Translations under genes and position numbers: made by a program | In this document: positions 18,208 through 25,653 of the stretch, piece after piece | Numbering within the stretch: position 1 is the stretch's first letter | Layout of the letters: each line of letters starts with the position of its first letter | Notes under the pieces: generated by a model | Told to the model about the DNA's origin: nothing | Database searches by the model: none | Seen by the model: the letters and a program-made list of their open reading frames with translations, nothing else | DNA from: Actinomadura alba | GTDB lineage: Bacteria > Actinomycetota > Actinomycetes > Streptosporangiales > Streptosporangiaceae | Assembly (NCBI RefSeq): GCF_014323705.1 | Contig: NZ_JABVEC010000016.1 | Coordinates: 62,001-126,000 of the forward strand | Length of the DNA stretch: 64,000 bases | Direction of reading: 5' to 3'

Positions 18208-18864
18208 CTACCTGGTGTCGACGAGCCGGTTCTCCCACGCCCACGCGGCGATCCCCACCCGGTTGCGCACCCCCAGCTTGGTCTGGATGCCCGACAGGTG
18301 GCTCTTGACCGTGCTCAGCGAGATGAACAGCTCTGAGGCGATCTCCTGGTTGCTGCGGCCGCGCGCGAGGGCCCGGACGACCTCGAGCTCGCGGTCCGAC
18401 AGCGGCGAGGACTGCGCGGCGCGGGACGGCGCCGAGGCGGCCGCCAGGTGCCGCAGTAGCCGGACGGTGACCGACGGCGAGACCAGCGCCTCGCCGTTGT
18501 GGGCGGCGCGGACCGCCTCGACGAGCAGGGCAGGCCCGGCGTCCTTGAGGACGAACCCCACCGCACCGCCGTGCACCGCCCCGTACACGTACTCGTCGAG
18601 GTCGAACGTGGTGACCACGATGACCCGCATCGGGTCGGGCACCCCCGGGCCGGCCAGCGCGCGGGTCACCTCGATGCCGTCGAGCCGGGGCATCCTGATG
18701 TCCACCAGGCACACGTCGGGGCGCAGCCGCCGGGCCATGGCGACCGCCTCGGCCCCATCGGGCGCCTCCCCGATGACGCTGATGTCGGGCTGGTCCTCCA
18801 GGATCAGCCGCAGCCCTCGGCGGATCATCGCCTGGTCGTCGGCTAGCAGGACCGAGATGGTCAT
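18208..18864 (-). CDS. NarL/FixJ-family response regulator
   Basis: A 218-residue protein. The receiver domain ([20 protein letters not shown]) has the phospho-acceptor Asp in [15 protein letters not shown], the switch Thr in [16 protein letters not shown] and Lys in GFVLKDAG. The C-terminal LuxR HTH reads [20 protein letters not shown], then [15 protein letters not shown] and [17 protein letters not shown]. Its ATG overlaps the stop of the kinase gene (ATGA), so the pair is co-translated. It likely controls the nearby ABC transporter. Confidence 0.92.
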   Translation of the reverse strand: MTISVLLADDQAMIRRGLRLILEDQPDISVIGEAPDGAEAVAMARRLRPDVCLVDIRMPRLDGIEVTRALAGPGVPDPMRVIVVTTFDLDEYVYGAVHGGAVGFVLKDAGPALLVEAVRAAHNGEALVSPSVTVRLLRHLAAASAPSRAAQSSPLSDRELEVVRALARGRSNQEIASELFISLSTVKSHLSGIQTKLGVRNRVGIAAWAWENRLVDTR

Positions 18865-20009
18865 CGGGGCTCCCTGGTGGGGACGGGCAGAGTCGCCCGC
18901 ACGGACCAGCCGGCACCGGGCCGCGGTTCGGCGCGCAGCGAGCCGCCGAGCGTCTCGACGCGTTCGCGCATGCCGATCAAACCGTATCCGCCGCGGTGGT
19001 GGGGCCGGGCGGAGGCCGCCGGGGCGTCGTCGGTGACCTCGACTGTGACGCCCTGCGGGCCCTGCTCGACGGTGACCGAGACGGAGCGGGCCTTGGGCGC
19101 GTGCCGCAGTACGTTGGTCAGTGCCTCCTGGACGACGCGGTACACGGTGCTGGTCACCTCCGGCGGCCACTCCGCATCCCCGTCCGGCATCCTCAGCCGC
19201 ACCTCCGGGCCCTGCCGGCGGAAACGCTCTACCAGCGCGCCGAGCCGCTCCGGCCCCGGGGACGCCGGAGCCGCGTCGTCCTCGTCGCGCAGCAGCCCGA
19301 CGACCCGCCGCATCGCGGCCAGGGCGTCGGTGCCGGCGGCCTCGATCTCGCCGAGGGACTCGGTCACCTGCTCCGGGTTCCGCCGCGCGAGCACGTGGGC
19401 GCCCTGCGCCTGGATGACCATGCCCGTGATGTGGTGGGCCACGACGTCGTGCAGTTCCCGGGCGAGCTCCAGCCGCTCGGCCCGGCGCACCTGCTCGGCG
19501 GAGGCGCGCGACCGGGCGTCCAGCATCCGCAACGACAGCCCGGCCCCGACGGCGGCCAGCCAGAGCAGGCCGGCCATCAACGTCACCGACGTGCTACCGG
19601 AGGGCGGCGGCCCGGCGGCGAGCTGACCGGCGGCGACCACCGCCAGCCCGGCACCCGCGACGGCACCGGCCGGCACCGGCGGCAGGGCCCGGAGCGCGGA
19701 GCCGACCAGCACCGCCAGGCCCAGGGCCAAGGCCGGGCTGGGCTCGGCGGGAAGGTCGCGGTCGACCAGGAGTGTGACCAGGATCGCCAGTGCCGCGAGG
19801 CCGAGCCCCGCGACCGCCGGCCAGGGCGGCCGGCGCCACCCCACCAGCGCCAGCAGGCAAACCGCCACGGCGAAGACGCTGCCAGGCACCCAGTACCAAG
19901 CGCCCCAGGTCTGCGCGATGGCGGCGGCCTGGGCGGCGATCGCCGCGAGGAACACGGTGCCGAGCCCGGCCACGGAGGCGACCTTGACCCATCGCTCCGG
20001 AACGGTCAC
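18861..20009 (-). CDS. NarL-type sensor histidine kinase (HisKA_3)
   Basis: A 382-residue kinase from GTG 20009. The N-terminal ~150 residues form about six short membrane helices with hardly any extracellular loops, suggesting membrane-stress sensing (intramembrane-sensing kinase, inference). The dimerisation/phospho-acceptor motif is [20 protein letters not shown] with the expected His. The ATPase part shows [15 protein letters not shown] (N-box), EVTDDAPA and [17 protein letters not shown] (G-box). It is coupled to the regulator gene at 18864. Confidence 0.9.
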   Translation of the reverse strand: MTVPERWVKVASVAGLGTVFLAAIAAQAAAIAQTWGAWYWVPGSVFAVAVCLLALVGWRRPPWPAVAGLGLAALAILVTLLVDRDLPAEPSPALALGLAVLVGSALRALPPVPAGAVAGAGLAVVAAGQLAAGPPPSGSTSVTLMAGLLWLAAVGAGLSLRMLDARSRASAEQVRRAERLELARELHDVVAHHITGMVIQAQGAHVLARRNPEQVTESLGEIEAAGTDALAAMRRVVGLLRDEDDAAPASPGPERLGALVERFRRQGPEVRLRMPDGDAEWPPEVTSTVYRVVQEALTNVLRHAPKARSVSVTVEQGPQGVTVEVTDDAPAASARPHHRGGYGLIGMRERVETLGGSLRAEPRPGAGWSVRATLPVPTREPR

Positions 20010-20083
20010 GCCGGCCAGATTACCGACTCGCCGTCCGCCGGCCGGGAAGACGGCGCCCGGCACGCCCCGGTTCCGTCCCACCC

Positions 20084-20623
20084 CTACTGCCGAGCCCGGC
20101 TGGGCAGCGACGGCTCCGCGGCCGAAGCGCCGGACCGCCGGCCGGGGGCGAACGCGCGCAGCGGCGGCCCGGCGACGAGGCCGCCGACCACCAGCATGGT
20201 GGCCATGGCCGTCACGCCGGTCGGCCCGGAAGCCCAGGTCAGCGCGGTCACCGCAACGCCACCCGCGGCGATGGCGACGGCCGGCCACGCCGGCAGCATT
20301 CTGATCGAGGAGCCGACGAGCACGGCGAGGGCCAGAGCCGCCATGGGCGACGGCTCCTGCGGCAGCTCCGCGACCAGGGACACCACGACGGCGACGGCCG
20401 TCACGGCCACGCCCGCAGCCGCGGTCCACAGCCTCTGCCGCTCGCGCAGCAGCGCGAGCGCGCACATCACCACCGCGACGGCGGTGGTGAAGATCCAGTA
20501 GGCCTCGCCCCAGCTGTCGATGAGCATGTACGCCGAGAAGGCGATGCCCAGGGCGAACACCACGCCCAGCCCGATGTCGACCAGCATCCCGCCCGGCCCC
20601 GTGGGCCGTTCCACAGTATTCAT
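20084..20623 (-). CDS. Membrane protein: isolated sensor half of a NarL-type histidine kinase
   Basis: A 179-residue protein with about six hydrophobic segments (LVDIGLGVVFALGIAFSAYM, IFTTAVAVVMCALALL, AAAGVAVTAVAVVVSLVAEL). Its VLVGSSIRMLPAWPAVAIAAG aligns with [21 protein letters not shown] in the adjacent kinase, as does PQEPSPMAALALAVL. It ends shortly after the membrane part with no HisKA or ATPase domain. I read it as the truncated N-terminal half of a duplicated kinase gene, possibly still translated. The ATG at 20623 lies in MNTVERP; another Met lies two codons upstream. Confidence 0.6.
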   Translation of the reverse strand: MNTVERPTGPGGMLVDIGLGVVFALGIAFSAYMLIDSWGEAYWIFTTAVAVVMCALALLRERQRLWTAAAGVAVTAVAVVVSLVAELPQEPSPMAALALAVLVGSSIRMLPAWPAVAIAAGGVAVTALTWASGPTGVTAMATMLVVGGLVAGPPLRAFAPGRRSGASAAEPSLPSRARQ

Positions 20624-20699
20624 GGTGTTGAGACTAGGAAGCGGCGGCGCCGGTGTAACCGGCCGAAAGTACGGTAGCGGGCCGTGCGGGCCGTGCTTT

Positions 20700-20855
20700 G
20701 GACCGATTCCGATGCCGGGCGTCCAAGTCGCCGCCTTCCACGATGCCGCGGCGCACCACATCACGGGCATCGTGCTCCAGGCCCAGGCCGCCTTCGCCGC
20801 CTGGGCCTGGGAGAACCGGCTCATGGACCCCTCCAACGGTCAACGCGCCCAGTGA
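20700..20855 (+). pseudogene. Chimeric relic of a two-component system (kinase H-box joined to regulator C-terminus)
   Basis: On the plus strand the frame ending at 20855 reads FHDAAAHHITGIVLQAQAAF and directly continues [15 protein letters not shown]. The first part matches the kinase H-box ([17 protein letters not shown]). The second matches the extreme C-terminus of the response regulator ([14 protein letters not shown]). An internal deletion has fused the two genes. It lies opposite in orientation to the intact pair, so it descends from an inverted second copy. Confidence 0.6.
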
Positions 20856-20885
20856 CCGTGGTTGAAAGGCGTACGGCGGGTGGGG

Positions 20886-21527
20886 TCAGCCCGGATCACG
20901 TGCGGCGACGCGCTGTTTGAGGAGGCCGACGAGCATGTGGTTGACCGACAGCATGAGGTCCTCGAAGTGGAAGTTGTTGTCGTTCTTGCCGACCTGGCCG
21001 GGGAACCTGGAGGTTCCGGGGACCACCAGGCAGACCTCGGCCAGTTCTCTGCACCTGCCGCCGTCCCCCTTGGTCATGGCGAACGTCCTGGCCCCCGCCT
21101 CGACCGCGACCTCGAGGGCCTTCGTCACATTCACCGAGTTGCCGCTTCCGGAGTAGGCCATCACCAGGTCCTTGGCGGTGACGACGGGGGCCAGGGACGC
21201 CGCGAACATGTCCTCGGCGCCGATGTCGTTGACGAGCCCGGTCAGCTCGGCGGCCGATGAGCACAGATTGACGAAGGACAGCCGTTTGACGTCCGGCGGA
21301 AGCGGCCGGGTCTTGTCCTCCGTCACGAACGGGTGATGCTTGAAATCGCAGTAGAAGTGATCGAGGGTGCCGGCGTTCCCGCCGTTGGCCATGGCGTAGA
21401 CGGTGCCGCCCCTGTCGTACGTCTCGAACAGCAACGCGGCGGCCCGTTCCAGGACGGCCACGGGGAACTCCTCGAGGATGCGGCGCTTCTCGTCGAGGTA
21501 GAGCTCGATGGTCTCGGCGAGGGTCAC
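20886..21527 (-). CDS. SIS-domain phosphosugar isomerase (GmhA-like)
   Basis: A 213-residue protein from GTG 21527, which overlaps the cupin stop (GTGA). The SIS fold shows GTVYAMANGGNAGTLDHFYC, corresponding to the G-N-G-G-S-A sugar-phosphate loop of sedoheptulose-7-phosphate isomerase, then DLVMAYSGSGNSVNVTKALE and a C-terminal HFEDLMLSVNHMLVGLL carrying the Glu/His pair. Typical GmhA length is about 190-200. In context its substrate is probably a ketose phosphate made by the split transketolase (inference). It is the last gene of the ten-gene operon. No heptose kinase, phosphatase or nucleotidyltransferase is nearby. Confidence 0.8.
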   Translation of the reverse strand: MTLAETIELYLDEKRRILEEFPVAVLERAAALLFETYDRGGTVYAMANGGNAGTLDHFYCDFKHHPFVTEDKTRPLPPDVKRLSFVNLCSSAAELTGLVNDIGAEDMFAASLAPVVTAKDLVMAYSGSGNSVNVTKALEVAVEAGARTFAMTKGDGGRCRELAEVCLVVPGTSRFPGQVGKNDNNFHFEDLMLSVNHMLVGLLKQRVAARDPG

Positions 21528-22327
21528 GACCGGCCGCCCGCGTGCTCGGAGTCGATCTGGCCGTGCCCGCGCCCGGTGTCGTCCTGCCACCGGATGACGT
21601 CGTCCAGTTCGGGGGTGGAGATCTCGATGGAGGTGTAGTCGGTTCGCGCGATCACCCGGTGGAGCTCCCCCGACGGGTTGGTCCAGCCCGAGCGAGGGCG
21701 GTGGACGGTGGTCGTCAGGCTGCCCAGGTCGATCATCGCGTTCAGGTCTTCCGGCGCGGTCGCTCCGCTCAGCACCGTGGCCTCCCCCTCGATGACGTAG
21801 TTCGTCTCCAGCTTGTACTGGTGGGATTGCAGGGACGACTGATGCCCCTCGGTCATCCGGATGCGTTTCAGTGCGTACGGGACGTCGGGAAGGCCGCGGG
21901 TGTACCAGACCTCACTGCCCCAGGGCTTGTTCACCGTGTAGTCCGAAATATCAGGACAGCTGCAGGTCACCGCCCGGAGCTCGGAGTCGGTCACCTCCGT
22001 CGTCTCTCCCAGGACGGAGCCGGCCTCGATGAGGATCGCCGGTTCGGCGTCGACGCCGGCGATCCGGTAGACGCATCCGGGAAGGGCGTGCCAGCCTTCC
22101 AGGTAGCCGAACGTCCTCGACTCGGTCTCGCCGTCGCCGCGCGGGGTCTCCAGCCGCACCCGGCCCGCGATGACCACGAAGCTCCGGTGGTCGCGGGTAT
22201 GGGACCGGAACGGGGTGGCGTGCCCGGCGTCGATCGTGTGCTCCGCGAACAGATAGGCACCGGCGGCGGCCTGATCGGCGAGCCGGCTGGTGTGTCCGTA
22301 ATCGGTGGTGACCTCGGTCGTCTTCAT
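21524..22327 (-). CDS. Bicupin protein, sugar-phosphate isomerase-like
   Basis: A 267-residue protein with two cupin barrels. The first (~20-110) has HATPFRSHTRDHRSFVVIAG and a late GWHALPG strand. The second (~130-255) begins YTVNKPWGSEVWYTRGLPDV, the K-P-W-G start of mannose-6-phosphate-isomerase-type cupins, then QSSLQSHQYKLETNYVIEGE carrying His-x-x-x-x-E ligands, and GELHRVIARTDYTSIEIST. It could isomerise or epimerise the sugar phosphate, or be a metal oxygenase. ATGA overlap with the GT20 gene and GTGA overlap with the SIS gene indicate tight coupling in sugar assembly. Confidence 0.7.
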   Translation of the reverse strand: MKTTEVTTDYGHTSRLADQAAAGAYLFAEHTIDAGHATPFRSHTRDHRSFVVIAGRVRLETPRGDGETESRTFGYLEGWHALPGCVYRIAGVDAEPAILIEAGSVLGETTEVTDSELRAVTCSCPDISDYTVNKPWGSEVWYTRGLPDVPYALKRIRMTEGHQSSLQSHQYKLETNYVIEGEATVLSGATAPEDLNAMIDLGSLTTTVHRPRSGWTNPSGELHRVIARTDYTSIEISTPELDDVIRWQDDTGRGHGQIDSEHAGGRS

Positions 22328-23769
22328 TGCTCCGCTCCTGTCATTCGATCCAGCCAGCTGGTCGCGTCCTGCTCGCGCAGCAGCCGTCGGGCCGCCGCCC
22401 GCCCCGCCGGGTCCGCACCGGAGGTCATCGCTTCGAACATGACCGAGGCGGTGGCCTCGACGTCGAACGGGTGCACCGGCGTCACGTGGTCGGCCAGTTG
22501 CTCGTAGGCGCCCGCGTTGACCGAGAGCAGCAGCCGGGCGCGCTCCCCGAGGTACAGGGCCTCCTTGGCGACCAGGTTCATCCCGTCGAACGTCGGATTC
22601 ACCAGCGCCAGGTCGGCTCCCGCCAGGGCGGCCACCACGCAGTTACGCGTGGTCGCCAGGTCCGGAAAGATCATCGAGACGGCCGGCCGGCCGGGGACGC
22701 CGAACCGTTCGTTGATGTCGGCCACCATGTCCGCGCACTCGCGCTGGAGTTCGCGGGTGCGCTCGGTCGGGCGGCCGGGCGGCGTGGCCACCGCGCAGAA
22801 CCACCACTCTCCGGCCAGCCCGGGTTCGCGCTCCAGCACGCTCCGGTACGCGGCGAAGCCGCGCGGCAGGTTCTTCCACAGATCGATGCGGTCGGCGCGG
22901 GCGATCACCCGACGGCCGTGGGCGTCCCGCTCCAGCCGCGCCCGCCACTCCGCGGTGGCCGGCTCGCCGCGCAGCCGCTCCACCATCGCGACGTCCAGCG
23001 GGAACGGGGCGACGGTGACCCGAGTCCGGTGCCCGTCGTACGTCACGCTCCGGTCGTCGACCACGCAGCCGGGCAGGAAGCGCGCGCAGCAGCCCAGGAA
23101 CGCGCGCGCCCACCGGGTGCAGTGGAAGCCGATCACGTCGGCGCACAGCAGGCTGGTGAGGATCCGATCGCGGATGTACGCGGGGAGGACGCCGAAGTAG
23201 TCGGGTTCGCACCACGGCAGCCCCTGGAAGAACGCGACCCGGCCACGGCGTTCCGACCGCCGCCCGAGCATCTCCGGTACCAGGAACAGGTGGTGGTCGT
23301 TGACCAGGATGAACTCGTCCGCCGACCCCGTCATCAGCGTCGCCACCCGGTCGGCGTACGCCCGGTTGACCGCCTCGTAGGCCGGCCACGCCTCCGCGAG
23401 CCGTCCGTCCGGCTGCCGTGCGGTGTCGAGCAGGTAGTGGAACAGCCAGAGCAGCAGCCGTACGCCGATCGTCTCGTAATGCCGGTCGACCATCGCCTGC
23501 GGCAGGCGCAGCCGGTGTAGCGTCACGCCGCCGGGTAGCGGGGTCACCTCGACGGAGCCGTCGCCGGACGGGGCGATCGGTGGGTCGGCGGTCGGTGGTT
23601 CGGCAGTGTTGTCGATGGGCATCGTGCACACCCAGTCGCCCCCGTGCCGCCCGAGCAACGTGGCCAGCAGCGGCACCAGGCCGCCGGGCGAGCGGGGCAG
23701 CAGACCGGCACCGTCCTGCCACCGTGGTGCGCTGTTGCTGCAAACGATGAGTCTCAATCCGGTCGCCAT
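22324..23769 (-). CDS. GT20 family glycosyltransferase (trehalose-6-phosphate synthase/VldE-like)
   Basis: A 481-residue protein from ATG 23769. GT20 landmarks are present: PGGLVPLLATLL, LLLWLFHYLLD, VNDHHLFLVPEM, ADRIDLWKNL and the nucleotide-sugar motif DGMNLVAKEALYL. Compared with E. coli OtsA, the acceptor-phosphate Arg of S-N-R is Ser (SNSAP) and the His of F-L-H-I-P-F-P is Gly (FFQGLPW). The donor-site Arg/Lys and Asp/Glu remain. This suggests transfer of a sugar (probably glucose) to an acceptor other than glucose 6-phosphate, as with the validamycin pseudo-glycosyltransferase VldE. It is followed by ATGA coupling to the bicupin. No trehalose-phosphatase gene is present. Confidence 0.82.
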   Translation of the reverse strand: MATGLRLIVCSNSAPRWQDGAGLLPRSPGGLVPLLATLLGRHGGDWVCTMPIDNTAEPPTADPPIAPSGDGSVEVTPLPGGVTLHRLRLPQAMVDRHYETIGVRLLLWLFHYLLDTARQPDGRLAEAWPAYEAVNRAYADRVATLMTGSADEFILVNDHHLFLVPEMLGRRSERRGRVAFFQGLPWCEPDYFGVLPAYIRDRILTSLLCADVIGFHCTRWARAFLGCCARFLPGCVVDDRSVTYDGHRTRVTVAPFPLDVAMVERLRGEPATAEWRARLERDAHGRRVIARADRIDLWKNLPRGFAAYRSVLEREPGLAGEWWFCAVATPPGRPTERTRELQRECADMVADINERFGVPGRPAVSMIFPDLATTRNCVVAALAGADLALVNPTFDGMNLVAKEALYLGERARLLLSVNAGAYEQLADHVTPVHPFDVEATASVMFEAMTSGADPAGRAAARRLLREQDATSWLDRMTGAEQ

Positions 23770-23798
23770 CCTGTGGTCGGCGGGTGTCTCGGGCGGTC

Positions 23799-24728
23799 TC
23801 ACCTCACGGCGTCCTGGAGGTGGGCGGCGATGCGGGCGGCGATCCCCGCCGCGTCCAGCCGATATCGGCGGTAGAGGTCCTCGGGTGGGCCGGCCTGCCC
23901 GTAGTCCGGTACGGCCAGCACGTCGAAGCGGGGCCGGCCGGGGAGGCTCAGCACGATACGGCCCACCTCGTCGGCGAGGCCGCCGACGAGGTAGTGGTCC
24001 TCGACGACGACCGCCTGCCGGTGCGTCCCGACCAGCCGCGCGACCGTCGCCCGGTCCACCGGCAGCGACGACACGTTGACCACGGTGGGCGTGACCCCGT
24101 CCGCGGCGAGCCGGTCGGCCGCCTCGACCGCGACCGGCACCGTACCGCCCATCGCGAAGACGACCACGTCGGCGCCCTCGCGGACCACGTGCGGGATCCC
24201 GAACCGGAACCGGTATCCGTCCGCGTGCACCTCCGGCTGCGACTGCCGGCACAACCGCAGGTAACTCGGGCGCCGGTCGGTCGCCAGGTGGGTCATCATC
24301 TGCCAGGTCTCGGTGCCGTCGGCGGGCTGGAACACCCGGACGTTCGGCAGGGTGCGCATCAGCGCCAGGTCCCGCAGCCCCATCTGGGTCGGCCCGTCCC
24401 GTCCGATCGCCAGTCCGGCGTGGGTGCCGACCAGGACCACGCCCGCGTCGTTGAGCCCGACCGTCTGGAAGATCTCCAGGAACTTGCCGGTCAGGAAGTG
24501 GCCGAAGCTCGCGACGAACGGCCGGAACCCCTCCTGCGCCAGCCCGGCGGCCACGCCGATGGCGTTGGCCTCCGCGATGCCGCACTCGAAGAACCGGTCC
24601 GGGAACTTCTCCTTGAACTGCAGCGTCCGCGTCGCCTTGGCGAGGTCGCAGTTCACCACCACCACGTGGTCGTACTCGCGGGCGATCTCGACCAGCGCGG
24701 TGCCGAACCAGTCCCGGGTCGAGGTCAC
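23799..24728 (-). CDS. Transketolase, C-terminal subunit (split type)
   Basis: About 309 residues from GTG 24728 (STRDWFGTALVEIAREYDHV). A GTG some 20 codons upstream is possible. It contains the pyrimidine-binding domain (FFECGIAEANAIGVAAGLAQ, carrying the catalytic Glu that protonates ThDP), GTHAGLAIGRDGPTQMGLRD, and a transketolase C-domain (VVVEDHYLVGGLADEVGRI). It pairs with the N-terminal subunit gene directly upstream. Split transketolases in biosynthetic clusters move two-carbon ketol units, either to make a longer ketose or to add a two-carbon branch. No 1-deoxyxylulose synthase features are seen. Confidence 0.88.
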   Translation of the reverse strand: MTSTRDWFGTALVEIAREYDHVVVVNCDLAKATRTLQFKEKFPDRFFECGIAEANAIGVAAGLAQEGFRPFVASFGHFLTGKFLEIFQTVGLNDAGVVLVGTHAGLAIGRDGPTQMGLRDLALMRTLPNVRVFQPADGTETWQMMTHLATDRRPSYLRLCRQSQPEVHADGYRFRFGIPHVVREGADVVVFAMGGTVPVAVEAADRLAADGVTPTVVNVSSLPVDRATVARLVGTHRQAVVVEDHYLVGGLADEVGRIVLSLPGRPRFDVLAVPDYGQAGPPEDLYRRYRLDAAGIAARIAAHLQDAVR

Positions 24729-24798
24729 CAGTGCACCATCTTTCTGTGCTTGTCGTCGGGATCCGGCGGGAGCCGGGGTGACGGTCGCCACGGGGGTG

Positions 24799-25653
24799 TC
24801 ATGCGCCGCCCTCCAGGAGTGTCTCCAGGAAGTCGACAGCGGCCGCGTACTCCGCCGCCGACGGGAGGTCGCTGTGGCTGCCGTCCAGCAGGACCCGTCC
24901 GGGACCGAGCCGGCCCTTGCGCGTGTGGGCGATGATCGCCGATGGCCGGTCGGGCTCGCGTCGCCGCAGGGCGTCGCGCAACTCTCCGTGGTCGTGGCCG
25001 TCCACCTCATCGACGTGCCAGCCGAACGCGCGCAGTTTGTCCGCCAGCGGGCGCAGCGGCAGGATGTCGTCGACCGCGCCGTCACTCTGGCTGCCGTTGT
25101 GGTCGATGATGGCCACCAGGCCGGACACCCGGTGCGCACCGGCGTACAGGAACGCCTCCCACACCTGCCCCTCCTGGCATTCGCCGTCGCCGAGCAGGCA
25201 GTACGCGGTGGAGTCCCGGCCGTGGAGCCGCCGGGCCAGGGCCCGGCCCACGGCAACCGACAGGCCCTGACCGAGCGCACCGGTGCTGACGTCCACCAGC
25301 CCGAGCCGCGTACGGTCCGGGTGCCCCTGCAACCGGCTGTCCAGCGCTCGCAGCGTGCCGATCTCCTCGGCGGGCAGGTCGCCGTCGACGATCAGGGCGG
25401 CGTACCAGGCCGGAGCCGCGTGGCCTTTGGACAGGACGAACACGTCGCCGGCGGACCGGTCCGCGCTCCAGTCCATCTGGTCGAACTTCAGCACGCTGAT
25501 GATGTCCGTACACGACAGCGACGAGCCGGCGTGCCCGGATCCCCCGCGGTGGATCATCTCCAGCAGGACGAGCCGGCATCGGGTCGCGAGCCGCGCGATC
25601 CGGGCCACGTCGGCGCGCTCGGCCGGGCCGGCGACCACTCCCTCACCCCGCAT
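24799..25653 (-). CDS. Transketolase, N-terminal subunit (split type)
   Basis: 284 residues. The ThDP-binding half is complete: IHRGGSGHAGSSLSCTDIIS, LSKGHAAPAWYAALIVDG, GALGQGLSVAVGRALARRL and the cofactor motif LLGDGECQEGQVWEA with IIDHNGSQ. The start overlaps the PKS stop by 11 bp. A GTG five codons in, preceded by GGTGAGGGA, is an alternative. Together with the downstream subunit it makes an active heteromeric transketolase that presumably supplies the sugar substrate of the SIS, cupin and GT20 enzymes. Confidence 0.9.
   Translation of the reverse strand: MRGEGVVAGPAERADVARIARLATRCRLVLLEMIHRGGSGHAGSSLSCTDIISVLKFDQMDWSADRSAGDVFVLSKGHAAPAWYAALIVDGDLPAEEIGTLRALDSRLQGHPDRTRLGLVDVSTGALGQGLSVAVGRALARRLHGRDSTAYCLLGDGECQEGQVWEAFLYAGAHRVSGLVAIIDHNGSQSDGAVDDILPLRPLADKLRAFGWHVDEVDGHDHGELRDALRRREPDRPSAIIAHTRKGRLGPGRVLLDGSHSDLPSAAEYAAAVDFLETLLEGGA

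Noticed and set aside
18996-20501. Long plus-strand frame opposite the histidine kinase
   Set aside because: Shadow of the kinase and membrane-protein genes; composition typical of antisense high-GC frames.
20886-25653. C7-cyclitol (validamycin/acarbose-like) pathway
   Set aside because: GT20 and sugar-phosphate enzymes fit, but there is no sedoheptulose-7-phosphate cyclase (dehydroquinate-synthase-like) gene in the window.
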